DNA of 43,920 nt, taken from NCBI GenBank assembly GCA_030950285.1, contig JAUZRR010000018.1, positions 1 to 43,920 on the forward strand. Reading direction: 5' to 3'. The notes under the pieces are model-generated. The model ran no database searches. It had not been told where the DNA came from and saw nothing but the letters and a program-made list of their open reading frames with translations. Both the position numbers and the translations under genes were made by a program. The stretch's first letter is position 1; each line of letters opens with the position of its first letter. The stretch comes from Planctomycetota bacterium (GTDB taxonomy: Bacteria > Planctomycetota > Phycisphaerae > Phycisphaerales > UBA1924). Below, one piece after another: positions 26,868 to 37,259 of the stretch.

Positions 26868-28289
26868 ATGATCCGTGCGTCATTTATCTTGCTACTGGCC
26901 ACACTTACAGGAGTCGTCTTTCCAACGGCTCGGGGTGCGTGCGGCGCGCCGCTCTTGACCGACGAGTACAAACCCATGTCGGCACTCGCGGACTTGATCA
27001 AGGCTGCCGAGCCCGGAGCGATCATCCTCGTGCCACCCGGCGAGTATCAGGGACACCTAATCATCGATAAAGCGATCACGCTTGACGGGCGTGGAGAGGT
27101 CGTCCTCAGTGGCGGCGGCATCGGAACCGTCGTTGAGATTCTCGCACCACACGTTACGATTCGGAGTCTCACCATCCGTGACTCAGGCGAACACGTCACC
27201 GGCGAACCGGCCGCGATCCGCGCGGAGGTCGGCCCGGTGGTGATCGAAAGCAACACCCTCGAAGGAACGTTATTTGGCATCGACATCCGCGAAGCTTCCG
27301 GGTCGATCATCCGAAACAACACGATCCAGGGCAAGGACCTCGAACCAGGACGCCGGGGCGACGGCATACGCCTGTGGTGGAGCCACAACTGCATCATCGA
27401 TAACAACACAATCCATGGTTCCCGCGACATGGTGTTCTGGTACTCAGAAGACCTCCGCATCACAAACAACATCGTCACCGACAGCCGCTACGGCCTGCAC
27501 TTTATGTACAGCCACGACACGACGATCGACGGGAACGTCCTCGACGGCAACTCCGTCGGCATCTACCTTATGTACAGCAACCGCATCACGATGACCAGCA
27601 ACTCGCTCAGGAACAACCGCGGGGCCAGCGGGTACGGCATCGGCCTCAAGGACTGTGATGACATTGTCGTCACAAGCAACGCACTGCTCGCCAACCGGGT
27701 GGGTATCTATGTCGACAACAGCCCCTCATCGGTTGACTCCACCGGCCTCGTCGAGTCGAACATGATCGCATTCAATGAGATCGGCCTGCTCGCCACACCG
27801 AACACGCATGATATTGTGCTTACCGGGAACGCCTTTGTCGAGAACGAAGAACCTGCAGCCACGCACGGCCGCGGGCAGCTCACCAGCAACTCGTTCTCAC
27901 ACGACGGGAGAGGCAACTTCTGGTCGGACTATGCCGGGTTTGATCATGACGGTGACGGCATCGGCGACCTTGCGTACGAGCCAAGAAGTTTGTTCGGCGC
28001 GATGCTGGCCGGGGAGCCCAACCTGCGGCTGTTTGTGCACAGCCCCGCCCAGCAAGCCGTGGAGTTCACCGCCAGGGCGTTGCCCGAGTTACGACCAACC
28101 CCGATTCTCATTGACCCCGCGCCGCTCGCACAACCGCCGACGATTCTCACCGCTGTCACCGAGCCCGCCACCAACCCCCTTGCGATGGCAGCGGCTGGGT
28201 TCGGGCTGCTTGTGATCGCGGGCGCTGCCGCGTTCGCGCTGGGCAGACAACCAACACTCGCCACTCCGGCGGGGAGATCAACCCCATGA
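26868..28289 (+). CDS. nosD: NosD, periplasmic copper-centre assembly protein
   Basis: This 473-residue protein has a signal sequence (1-24), a right-handed parallel beta-helix of repeated units (GIDIREASGSIIRNNTIQGK, RDMVFWYSEDLRITNNIV, YGLHFMYSHDTTIDGN, VGIYLMYSNRITMTSN), the GNFWSDYAGFDHDGDGIGD motif typical of NosD, and a C-terminal membrane helix (AAAGFGLLVIAGAAAFALG, about 445-465). With NosF and NosY it delivers sulfide or helps to build the CuZ cluster of NosZ. The terminal helix would tether it at the membrane near NosY. Its stop overlaps the nosF start as ATGA, showing translational coupling. Confidence 0.95.
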   Translation: MIRASFILLLATLTGVVFPTARGACGAPLLTDEYKPMSALADLIKAAEPGAIILVPPGEYQGHLIIDKAITLDGRGEVVLSGGGIGTVVEILAPHVTIRSLTIRDSGEHVTGEPAAIRAEVGPVVIESNTLEGTLFGIDIREASGSIIRNNTIQGKDLEPGRRGDGIRLWWSHNCIIDNNTIHGSRDMVFWYSEDLRITNNIVTDSRYGLHFMYSHDTTIDGNVLDGNSVGIYLMYSNRITMTSNSLRNNRGASGYGIGLKDCDDIVVTSNALLANRVGIYVDNSPSSVDSTGLVESNMIAFNEIGLLATPNTHDIVLTGNAFVENEEPAATHGRGQLTSNSFSHDGRGNFWSDYAGFDHDGDGIGDLAYEPRSLFGAMLAGEPNLRLFVHSPAQQAVEFTARALPELRPTPILIDPAPLAQPPTILTAVTEPATNPLAMAAAGFGLLVIAGAAAFALGRQPTLATPAGRSTP

Positions 28290-29167
28290 TCGAGGCAACA
28301 CATATCACCAAACGTTTCGGGCGCATGACCGCGGTACAGGACGTCTCATTCACCCAGGAACACGGCTCCGCGGTCGCGCTGTGGGGCAGCAACGGTGCGG
28401 GCAAAACCACACTCATCCGCTGCATACTCGGCGTCATGCGGTGCAAGGGTTCTGCCCAAATCGACGGCATCGACGTCCGCAAGCGCGGTCGGAACGCCCG
28501 TGCACTCGTCGGCTACGTGCCTCAGGAGCTCGCGTTCCACGACGACGTCCGCCTGGGTGCCGCGATGATCTTCTTTGCCGGGCTGCGCCGGGTCGGAAAG
28601 CAAGAAGCAGCGGCGGCCCTCAAGGCGGTGGGCCTGACCTCTCACGAGCGCAAGCGCGTCCGAGACCTCTCGGGCGGGATGAAACAAAGGCTTGCGCTAG
28701 CGATCGCGCTGCTCGCCGACCCGCCCGTCATCGTGCTCGACGAGCCGACCTCGAATCTCGATGCCGCGGGCCGAGGCGAGGTCGTCGAGATGCTCCGACA
28801 CCTCAAAGACATGAACAAGACACTCCTTTTCGCGTCCCATCGGCCGGACGAGGTTATTACATTGGCGGACCGCGTGCTGGTCCTTGATCGCGGCCGGATC
28901 GAACGCGACACCACCCCCGCCGAGTTGTGGCCCACCGAGAAGCCCGTGCAGGTGGTGCGGTTGTACCTGACCATGGCATCGGAAGAGGACGCCGCCCGGG
29001 TGCTGCGCGACGCCGGGCACGCGGTGCACCTGAACGGCCAAGGGCTGTGTGTCGCCGTGCCTCGCGACCGTAAGGCCGAGCCTGTCCATACGCTCGCACT
29101 GCACCAGATCGAGGTGCGTGATCTTGAAGTACTCGACGATGTCCGTATCCCGGAGGGAACATCATGA
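28286..29167 (+). CDS. nosF: NosF, ABC transporter ATP-binding protein
   Basis: This 293-residue ABC ATPase has Walker A GSNGAGKTT (34-42), Q-loop region GYVPQELAFHDDV, signature LSGGMKQRLALA, Walker B VIVLDEPTSNLD and switch His in ASHRPD. It energises the NosDFY complex for CuZ maturation. The last 80 residues form a small extra domain with AARVLRDAGHAVHLNGQGLC, seen in many drug/copper-type ABC-2 ATPases. It overlaps nosD by 4 bp and nosY by 4 bp (ATGA at both ends). ggggag precedes its ATG. Confidence 0.95.
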   Translation: MIEATHITKRFGRMTAVQDVSFTQEHGSAVALWGSNGAGKTTLIRCILGVMRCKGSAQIDGIDVRKRGRNARALVGYVPQELAFHDDVRLGAAMIFFAGLRRVGKQEAAAALKAVGLTSHERKRVRDLSGGMKQRLALAIALLADPPVIVLDEPTSNLDAAGRGEVVEMLRHLKDMNKTLLFASHRPDEVITLADRVLVLDRGRIERDTTPAELWPTEKPVQVVRLYLTMASEEDAARVLRDAGHAVHLNGQGLCVAVPRDRKAEPVHTLALHQIEVRDLEVLDDVRIPEGTS

Positions 29168-30045
29168 GCACGATCGGCCTGTTGCCCAAACACGCTGCAC
29201 CACCCAAGGCCCGTTCGTTCGGAGGGGGCACGTTGGCGTTTGCTCGGCGGGAGTTCCGGGACGCCGCCGCGAGCCGATGGTTCTTCCTTTATACGCTCGC
29301 CTTTACCGTGCTCGCGGTCGCGGTGTCGTTTATGTCACTCAGCGGCACCGGGGCCCACGGCTTTGCGGGCTTTGGGCGCACCACCGCGGGCCTGCTCAAC
29401 CTTGTCATGCTTATCGTGCCTCTCATGGCGCTCACCGCGGGCGCCGGATGTATCGCGGGCGAACGCGAACGGGGCACGCTGCTCTACCTGCTCGCACAAC
29501 CCGTCTCGCGGACGCAGGTCCTGCTCGGCAAGTACCTCGGGCTCGCGGCGGCGATGGTGTGTTCGTTGTGCATCGGGTTCGGCATCAGCGCCGGGGTCCT
29601 CGCGTGGCGCGCCGGTGGGGTTGGGCTCGGTGCGTTTGTTATGCTGGTAGGATTCACCGCACTGCTCGCGGTGGCGATGCTCTCGATCGGCGTTCTTCTA
29701 TCCGTTGTGTCAAGACGTACCGCGGTCGCGACCGGGGTCGCCCTGTTCTCGTGGCTGGTCCTGGTCTTTCTGAGCGATCTCGGCCTCATGGCAGGAACAC
29801 TGCTCTTCAGGCTCCGCGTGCAGGAGGTCTTCGGCCTTGCGATCCTCAACCCGCTTCAAGCGTTCAAGATGGGGGTAATCGTGAACATGAACGCCTCGCT
29901 CGACGTGCTCGGGCCGGTGGGGGCGTACGCCTCGCTGACGTTCGGCTCGATGCTCCCCTGGATGCTCACGGCGGTCATGATTGCCTGGACGGTTGTTCCC
30001 CTCGCGGCGGCCGTCGTCCTGTTTGCTCGAAAGGGCTCGGTGTGA
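29164..30045 (+). CDS. nosY: NosY, ABC-2 type permease
   Basis: This 293-residue membrane protein has about six helices. The N-terminal cytosolic segment FARREFRDAAASRWFFLYTL and the conserved GCIAGERERGTLLYLLAQPVS motif, with a coupling helix, are typical of ABC-2/NosY permeases. Further helices include LGAFVMLVGFTALLAVAMLS and the last, AVMIAWTVVPLAAAVVLFA. It is the membrane partner of NosF and docks NosD. An NPLQAFKMGVIVNMNASLDV segment faces the periplasm. Overlaps: ATGA with nosF, GTGA with nosL. Confidence 0.93.
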   Translation: MSTIGLLPKHAAPPKARSFGGGTLAFARREFRDAAASRWFFLYTLAFTVLAVAVSFMSLSGTGAHGFAGFGRTTAGLLNLVMLIVPLMALTAGAGCIAGERERGTLLYLLAQPVSRTQVLLGKYLGLAAAMVCSLCIGFGISAGVLAWRAGGVGLGAFVMLVGFTALLAVAMLSIGVLLSVVSRRTAVATGVALFSWLVLVFLSDLGLMAGTLLFRLRVQEVFGLAILNPLQAFKMGVIVNMNASLDVLGPVGAYASLTFGSMLPWMLTAVMIAWTVVPLAAAVVLFARKGSV

Positions 30046-30602
30046 ACACGGCTGCCACCACCGGTTGTATCGCTCTTGTGGCGATTGTTATGATCCCCGC
30101 GGGCTGCGGCGAGCAGGCCGCCGACGGCCCGCCGACTGTCAGGCTTGGCGACAGCCTCTGCGCCGAATGCAATATGATCATCAGCGACGATCGGTTCGTT
30201 ACTTCTACTCTCGTCGATGGCCCGCGAGGGCCCGAGTCCCGCCTCTTCGACGACTACATCTGCCAGGCAAACTATGAATCGAAACACACCGATCTCCGAG
30301 TGTTCGCCCGGTGGTCGCATGACTATGCCACCAGGGAGTGGATAGACACCGCCGAGGCGTTCTTCGTTATGTCCGTCGAACTGCGCGCGCCGATGGCTTC
30401 ACACGCCGCGGCACTCCAGACCTTGGACGCCGCAGAGCACCTGCAAGCCACGCTGGGTGGTGACATCGTGTCCTTCGAGACCGCTTGGGATCGCCTCCAA
30501 CGCGGCGTCGGTCCGTCGTTGCTCGAGCCAACTCCCTCGGACTCGACCACTCCCCCCGCTCCTCCCGCGTCTGCCTCAGACCCGAGCGAGTCCGGCAGCT
30601 AG
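30042..30602 (+). CDS. nosL: NosL, copper-binding lipoprotein
   Basis: This 186-residue protein starts at GTG 30042, overlapping the nosY stop as GTGA. The signal peptide ends in an imperfect lipobox (PAGC, Cys22). The Cu(I)-binding motif is CAECNMII. The fold continues with SRLFDDYICQANYE and TREWIDTAEAFFVMSVELRA, as in NosL/MerB-like domains. NosL hands copper to apo-NosZ. The last 30 residues are a Ser/Pro/Thr-rich tail (SDSTTPPAPPASASDPSES). It is the final gene of the cluster; no clear terminator follows. Confidence 0.93.
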   Translation: MNTAATTGCIALVAIVMIPAGCGEQAADGPPTVRLGDSLCAECNMIISDDRFVTSTLVDGPRGPESRLFDDYICQANYESKHTDLRVFARWSHDYATREWIDTAEAFFVMSVELRAPMASHAAALQTLDAAEHLQATLGGDIVSFETAWDRLQRGVGPSLLEPTPSDSTTPPAPPASASDPSESGS

Positions 30603-31277
30603 GTTTTGTTTGACGGCTCCAGCAAGCGGTTGCAGCGTTGGATCATGGCGAGAGATTCCCATGGCAAGGTCGCTCTCGGCCAACTTCTTCTATCTGGCAG
30701 CAACCCTGCGGCATCATGTGAGCCACCCGACACACCGTTCCACCACGTTCCGCCGACGGTAGGTTGCCCGATACAAGCCGAGACCAGCATGATATCTATC
30801 CACGCATCGCGCGGCCGTGCACGCGCCGAATGCCCGAGCCGCCAAACAGAACGTAGGTTCGATGCCATACTGAACTCCTGATTCCAAAGCGGTTCTGGTG
30901 ATCGGTGCGGGCTCGGTGTCCACCCAACGAACGATCAATGAGCAGCCTACAGGAGACCGGCCCGTGGAGGGGACGATCTTCGATAATATCTGGACCGAGT
31001 GAAAATCGGCTCTGGCCCTCTGACCCTCGAGCGCAGCCACGGCATCCGTTGTGGGGGCTGCTCCAGAAGCGTGCCTTGACCGACGTAACGAGGTTCTGTC
31101 TGCCATCTCATCCGAGCAGAGGGGCGGGCGTCTCGCCCCTTGGTCGATCTACTGCAGAGGTCGCTCCACACGGGTGAGGCCCTCACGCCACGAACTGGCA
31201 AACAAACCTGGCGATATATGACCGGGACCTTGCGCTTGGGGCTCGTCAAAACATGTACGAAGCGTCCGTAGCGAAAG
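30603..31277. other. Gene-free region after the nos cluster
   Basis: About 675 bp without a supported gene on either strand. A 7-bp hairpin (aggggcg/cgcccct, near 31118-31140) lies about 140 bp beyond the S9 peptidase stop. A decayed REP-like half (ttgcgcttggggctc, about 31231-31246) precedes the peptidase stop. The first 300 bp give one open plus-strand frame beginning FDGSSKRLQRW, too divergent to assign. Base composition is more mixed than in the flanking genes. Confidence 0.6.
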
Positions 31278-34200
31278 CTACAGTCCGCCCGTATCGCCTT
31301 CTCCTTCGTCGTCGTCGGCTTCCTGCCCCTCGTCGGGCGCGTCGTCCTTATCTTCCTCGTCAGCGTTCTCGGGTTCGGGGCCCTCGCCCTTGCCCTTGCC
31401 GAGATATCGCAACAGGAAGTCCTCGTACTTGCGGTAGCGGCCGATGGTTTTGACATCACCCCCGAGCCCGTGCCCGCCGGTGGGATCGAGGAAGAGCTCG
31501 ACGTTGACCTCCTTGTCGGCCTTGAGCAGTTCGCGGTAGACGTTGACCGTGTCCTGGTAGAGGACATTGGAATCTTCCATGCCATGTACAAGCAGCAGGC
31601 GCCCGGTGATGTTCTTTGCGAGGGGCAGCAGCGAGAACTCCTTGAGGTTTGTCTCACCGGGCTTGTGCGGCCCGATGGTGCCGGTGGTGTACCACGAGTT
31701 GTAGTTGAACCATTCGGTCGGGCCGGCACCGGCGATACCGACCGCAAAGATGTCGGGCTCGGTGTACATGACCATCTGGGTCTGGAACCCGCCGAACGAC
31801 CAGCCGTGGAGCGCCATCTTGTCCTCGTCGATGCCTCCCTGCTCGACGAACCAGTGCGCGCCGTCCACAAGGTCTTCGGTCTGCGGCTTGCCGACCTGTT
31901 CGAAGTTGGCTTTCTCGAACAGTGCGCCGTAGCCGGATGCGCCGCGGGGGTCGATGGTCGCGGTGACATAGCCGTGGACCTCAGCCATGTAGCGTGCGAA
32001 GAAGTAGCTCGGGCCGCTGAACGCGCCACGGGTCGCCATCTTGCGTTCGCCGAGCGGACCGCCGTAAACGTAGATCAGCAGCGGGCGTTTGTCGTCGGGC
32101 GAGAAGTCCTTGGGCTTGAACATATGGCCGTGGATGGTCTGCCCGTGGCGGTTCTCGTAAGTGAAGTACTCGGGCGAGACGGTGGTCAGCACGTGCGCCT
32201 CTTCCGGGTGCGAATCGGTGAGCGGCGTGGTCGTGCCCTCGCCCGGCGCGACCGCGACGAGCTCTCTGGGTGAGCCGAAGTCGATGTGGCTCGCCAGAAC
32301 AAGGGAGGCGTCGTCGCGCACGGCGACAGACCTGTAGGTGCCCTCGGCGGTGGTAAGTCTGGTCATATCACCCGAGTCCAGATCAATCGCGTAGACGTGC
32401 GTCTGGTTCGGATCGCCCTTGGTCGTCGTCGCAAACATGGTGGAGTGGTCATCGGAGATGCTGAAGGGATAGACCTCGAACTGACCATGGGTGAGTTGGG
32501 TGAGCTGCTGATAGCGCGGGTCGAGCAGGTGGAGTTGCCGGAAGCCGGAGAGCTCGGTGATAAACACCATCCGATGGTTGTCGGCGAGATACTGCGGCTG
32601 GATCATCCGCGGCGTGTTGGGGCCGCCGAAGTGGAAGAACTCGTAGACAATCTTCGCGTTCTCGATCTCGAACTCGGGGCTCTCCTCGTCGTCGCCGGTT
32701 GTGTCGGCGTCGGGTTGTGAGTCGTCGGAATCGCCGTCGTCCTGGTCCTGGTTCTCGTTCTGCTCTTCGGTGTCGCTGTCGGTCTCTGCGCCGTTGGCAG
32801 TGTCGCTGTCGGCATCGCGGTTGGCGTTCTTGTCCGCGCTGTCCTCGTCGGCTTCTTCCTTGACAAACCCCGCTTCAAGAATCTTCACCAGCCCGGTCGC
32901 TTGTTCGTACGCCGCGAACGCGATGCGCGAGGAATCGGGCGACCACTCGGGCATCCGCAGGATGTCGCGAGGCCCGCTGAGGCGTTTGGTAAAGACCCGT
33001 TCGAGGGTGCCTTCCTCGGTCTCGAACCCGTCAAGGTCGTAGAGATACACACTCGTAAAGGCGTCGGGCCACGGGCTGTCGGGCATGTGCCGGGTGACCT
33101 GCTGGGCGCGCGCGAAGCGCTCGCGGTAGTTGACGATGGTGACCGAGGTCCCGCGTCCCCAGTAACTGTCACCGCGGTTGGCAAGGAAAACCAGCCGTTG
33201 CTGGTCCGGGCTGATGCGGTACCCCACCATCCGCTCGCCGTCTTCGAGTTCCGGGTCCAGCTGCACGATGCGGTGGTCGCCGAAGCTGACCCGCAGCAAC
33301 GCCCCGCCCCGGAGGTAGGTGTACCCCGAACCATCGGGCAGATACTGCACATCGGACTCGCGCTCGCGGGTAAAGGTCAGCCGTTCCAGATCGCCCCGGT
33401 AGGGCACCACCGGTTCGCCCGCATCGTCGCCTTCGGGCGGCTCGACGGGGCTGTCCCACTGCTCCACATCCAGCGTCAGGCGATAGATATCCCCGCCCGA
33501 GAGCAGCAGCATCTCGTCGCCGGACTCCGACCACTCGTACCCCTGCACACCGCCGTAGCGCGGGGCGCGTTTGTCCGGCTTCTTGCCGTCCTTCTCGTCG
33601 TTGATCTCGGCGTCGGTCTCGGCAACCACGTCGCCGAGGGTCAGCCGCTCGCCGATCGCGTCGATCACGCCCCGGGGCAGGCCGTCGTCGGCGGAACCCT
33701 CCCCGTCTCCCTCGTCCACTTCGTCGCCGGGCGTCAGCGAGAACTCGATAGTCTGCGCCGGTTCATCGAGCGTAAGCGTGCCTTCCAGCAAAGCAAAGCC
33801 CTCGCCCGCTGTCGCTTCGAGCGAACCACTGACCGACAACGCCTGGTCCTCGATTGTCGCCGTCAAGGTGCCGGTCTGGGCATCAAAGGCACCCTCACGC
33901 AGCGGCAAGAGCACCAGCCCGATACGGAAACTCCCTTTGTACGAGTCCTTCCCCGCGCGCTCGAGCACGAGCTCAGCGTCCCCTGCGTCCCCCGCGTCGA
34001 TCGGGCCGTCGTCGGTTGTCGCCTCGCCGGTCCAGGTGCCAAGCGGGCTGCTCGCCGGCCAGCCAAGCCGTGCCGCTTGCTCATCAGCGAGGGCTTGCAG
34101 TGTGACGCCCGCTTTCTTTGCCTGCTTCTCCCGCTCGTCGCGGACCTCGCGCACGTCGGCCTGGTGCTCGGCCATGCGGCCGACGCTGGTGATGCGGCGG

Positions 34201-34673
34201 GTCTGCCCGGTCTGGGTATCAAAGATGTACAGATCGCCGCCGTGACGCCGTTCGAGATAGGGGCGGTACAGGAACGCCGCAAATCGGCCGTCGTGCCCGA
34301 ACGACACGTTCGACGCCGACGGGCCAAAGAACGACTTCTTCGGGAAAATCCGGTCGAGCGTGAGTGTGGGGGTGAGTGTGACATCGTCGTCGGTCTCGCC
34401 GTTGTCATCACCGCCGTCGTCGTCATTGTTGTCGTCATCTGCGACACCCCCCCCCCCACCGCCGCCATCCGCAGCGGGCGCCAACGTTCCAAGCCCTGTC
34501 CCCGGCCGGTACGACCGGTTCGCCGCGTGCGACACAGGCAACAACCCCACTCCCCCCACGCCCCCCACCCCCCCTATCCCGGAAACCACCGGGGGCGGTC
34601 CCGCGGCCAACGCCGCAAGGGTGATCCAGAGAATGGCAACGGCCACAAAGCCGACGACGTGACGCATGGACAT
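31278..34673 (-). CDS. Exported S9 (prolyl oligopeptidase/DPP-like) peptidase with acidic insertions
   Basis: This 1131-residue protein starts at ATG 34673 (gggag upstream). A signal peptide (residues 1-22 or so) is followed by a Gly-rich linker and an acidic tract (GVADDDNNDDDGG), a beta-propeller region with TolB-like repeats, and a C-terminal S9 hydrolase domain. Catalytic Ser959 lies in HGWSFGGFQ (codon 31797-31799), Asp in HGMEDSNV and His in GGHGLGGD. Insertions unusual for the family are a domain of about 130 residues after the first propeller blades (GTWTGEATTDDGP onward), a 60-residue Asp/Glu/Asn tract before ESPEFEIENAK, and a Glu/Asp/Gly-rich C-terminal tail. Likely a secreted peptidase acting on oligopeptides; the specific substrate is unknown. 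Confidence 0.9.
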   Translation of the reverse strand: MSMRHVVGFVAVAILWITLAALAAGPPPVVSGIGGVGGVGGVGLLPVSHAANRSYRPGTGLGTLAPAADGGGGGGGVADDDNNDDDGGDDNGETDDDVTLTPTLTLDRIFPKKSFFGPSASNVSFGHDGRFAAFLYRPYLERRHGGDLYIFDTQTGQTRRITSVGRMAEHQADVREVRDEREKQAKKAGVTLQALADEQAARLGWPASSPLGTWTGEATTDDGPIDAGDAGDAELVLERAGKDSYKGSFRIGLVLLPLREGAFDAQTGTLTATIEDQALSVSGSLEATAGEGFALLEGTLTLDEPAQTIEFSLTPGDEVDEGDGEGSADDGLPRGVIDAIGERLTLGDVVAETDAEINDEKDGKKPDKRAPRYGGVQGYEWSESGDEMLLLSGGDIYRLTLDVEQWDSPVEPPEGDDAGEPVVPYRGDLERLTFTRERESDVQYLPDGSGYTYLRGGALLRVSFGDHRIVQLDPELEDGERMVGYRISPDQQRLVFLANRGDSYWGRGTSVTIVNYRERFARAQQVTRHMPDSPWPDAFTSVYLYDLDGFETEEGTLERVFTKRLSGPRDILRMPEWSPDSSRIAFAAYEQATGLVKILEAGFVKEEADEDSADKNANRDADSDTANGAETDSDTEEQNENQDQDDGDSDDSQPDADTTGDDEESPEFEIENAKIVYEFFHFGGPNTPRMIQPQYLADNHRMVFITELSGFRQLHLLDPRYQQLTQLTHGQFEVYPFSISDDHSTMFATTTKGDPNQTHVYAIDLDSGDMTRLTTAEGTYRSVAVRDDASLVLASHIDFGSPRELVAVAPGEGTTTPLTDSHPEEAHVLTTVSPEYFTYENRHGQTIHGHMFKPKDFSPDDKRPLLIYVYGGPLGERKMATRGAFSGPSYFFARYMAEVHGYVTATIDPRGASGYGALFEKANFEQVGKPQTEDLVDGAHWFVEQGGIDEDKMALHGWSFGGFQTQMVMYTEPDIFAVGIAGAGPTEWFNYNSWYTTGTIGPHKPGETNLKEFSLLPLAKNITGRLLLVHGMEDSNVLYQDTVNVYRELLKADKEVNVELFLDPTGGHGLGGDVKTIGRYRKYEDFLLRYLGKGKGEGPEPENADEEDKDDAPDEGQEADDDEGEGDTGGL

Positions 34674-34785
34674 GGTGTGCTCCCGGAAAGACTCTTCGCC
34701 GGGCAGCATAGTGGACACACGCCAGCAGCGGAAGCCCCCCACTCCGCCTCACGACACCGGGAGGCGATCACCAGCCAGCGCGCAC

Positions 34786-34984
34786 AAAAGCGGCGTACGC
34801 AACGGCAATCGCGTACGCCGCCGAAAGGATAGGTGTCTTCTCCTCGCCTCCGGGCCGTTCGTGGATGCCAGATCGAGTGAGCATCCATGCCTTGCGCGGT
34901 GCGATGGGACGGAGAGGACCATGGCTCATTCCCACCCCATAGATCGACCCCCAGCAACAACGGGTTGAGCGGGATGGGAGGTTT
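34786..34984 (-). ncRNA. Candidate structured RNA or attenuator leader
   Basis: On the minus strand a TATAAA (34991-34996) would start a transcript of about 200 nt near 34984. It can form UCCCAUCCC/GGGGUGGGA (nine pairs, one G·U that is a C·A mismatch on the plus strand), UGGAUGC/GCAUCCA, and a final 11-bp hairpin, 34811-34821 with 34790-34800 (gcggcgtacgc), followed by TTTT. This is an intrinsic-terminator layout. It ends 113 bp before the S9 peptidase start, so it is either an independent small RNA or a conditional leader for that gene. No -35 matches well, and no known RNA family was recognised. Confidence 0.4.
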
Positions 34985-35100
34985 TTTCTGTTTATACGGC
35001 CCACCCGCCCAACCCCGTGCGACCCGCCGCGTCTCCGAATGATACTCGAATCGCAGTCGTGATCTCCTCCGTGAGGATCATGCGAGAGCTCCAATGAAAC

Positions 35101-35128
35101 GGGACGCTCTCCAGCAGGAGAGCGTCCC
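35101..35128 (-). terminator. Terminator of the groEL transcript
   Basis: A perfect 12-bp stem (gggacgctctcc/ggagagcgtccc) with a 4-nt loop lies 93 bp past the groEL stop. On the minus strand it is followed by gtttcatt, a partial T tract. Stem stability makes it the likely end of the groES-groEL transcript. Confidence 0.65.
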
Positions 35129-35220
35129 TTATGTGTACGCGTCAGGTTTGGGTTGCGCCCGCCCCGTCCGGCGGATCGGGCTCTTGGATATACATTCGTT
35201 GAATCCTAGTCAGTCACACC

Positions 35221-36852
<1,632 letters not shown>

Positions 36853-36860
36853 GGGGTTCT

Positions 36861-36984
36861 CCAAAATGGCAAAGGGTCAAATCGCAAATGGCAAATAAGA
36901 CCCGGGTTTGTGCGTAAAATGGACTGTTGTAAGGTTCTGTCTTGCGTTGTCTTACTTTGCTACTTGCAGCCTTGCTATTTGCTT
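36861..36984 (-). repeat. Imperfect inverted repeat in the groEL leader
   Basis: Arms at 36861-36901 and 36949-36984 consist of gcaaat- and atttgc-type units; the best matching part pairs gcaa(a/g)t(g/a)gcaaa with a taagac end. It fills nearly the whole 132-bp gap between the small gene and groEL, so mRNA there could fold back close to the groEL ribosome-binding site. The A/T content is well above that of the surroundings. Confidence 0.5.
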
Positions 36985-37188
36985 TCAGCCGATCCTGATC
37001 CAGACCAGTTTGTCGGCGTCGACAATGAAAACGTGCTGACCGTCGGTGACCTTGACCATGTGGTCCGCCTCATCGGGCAGGAGCATGGCGTTGGCAACGA
37101 CACACTCCTGCGCACTTGCGAAATGAAAGGCCGCGGCACGCTTGCCGTCGAGCTCGGAAAGGACTTGTCGGAGTTGGTCGGTGTTCAT
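36985..37188 (-). CDS. Small protein between groES and groEL
   Basis: This 67-residue protein, MNTDQLRQVLSELDGKRAAA followed by FHFASAQECVVANAMLLPDE and HMVKVTDGQHVFIVDADKLV, looks like a compact alpha/beta domain. ATG 37188 is preferred over 37218; neither has a clear ribosome-binding site. The beta-strand pattern at the end (MVKVTDGQHVFIVDADKLVWIRI) is regular, supporting a real product. No family is recognised. Its position inside the chaperonin operon suggests a link to chaperonin function or regulation, which is inference only. Confidence 0.6.
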   Translation of the reverse strand: MNTDQLRQVLSELDGKRAAAFHFASAQECVVANAMLLPDEADHMVKVTDGQHVFIVDADKLVWIRIG

Positions 37189-37231
37189 GGTGAAGAAGGC
37201 ATCAAGGGGGCGAGGCATCAAGGCAGGGATG

Positions 37232-37254
37232 CGTGCAGGCTTGAAGCCTGCGCG
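37232..37254 (-). other. Stem-loop just after groES
   Basis: A 10-bp stem (core gcaggct/agcctgc, one G·T pair) with a 3-nt loop begins 6 bp after the groES stop and has no T tract. It may be an intercistronic processing or attenuation element, or a dispersed palindrome. Confidence 0.5.
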
Positions 37255-37259
37255 ACAAG

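Noticed and set aside
30603..30881. A DUF1080-like fragment starting FDGSSKRLQRW after nosL
   Set aside because: Only the first few residues resemble the family; the rest lacks its motifs and codon bias is weak.
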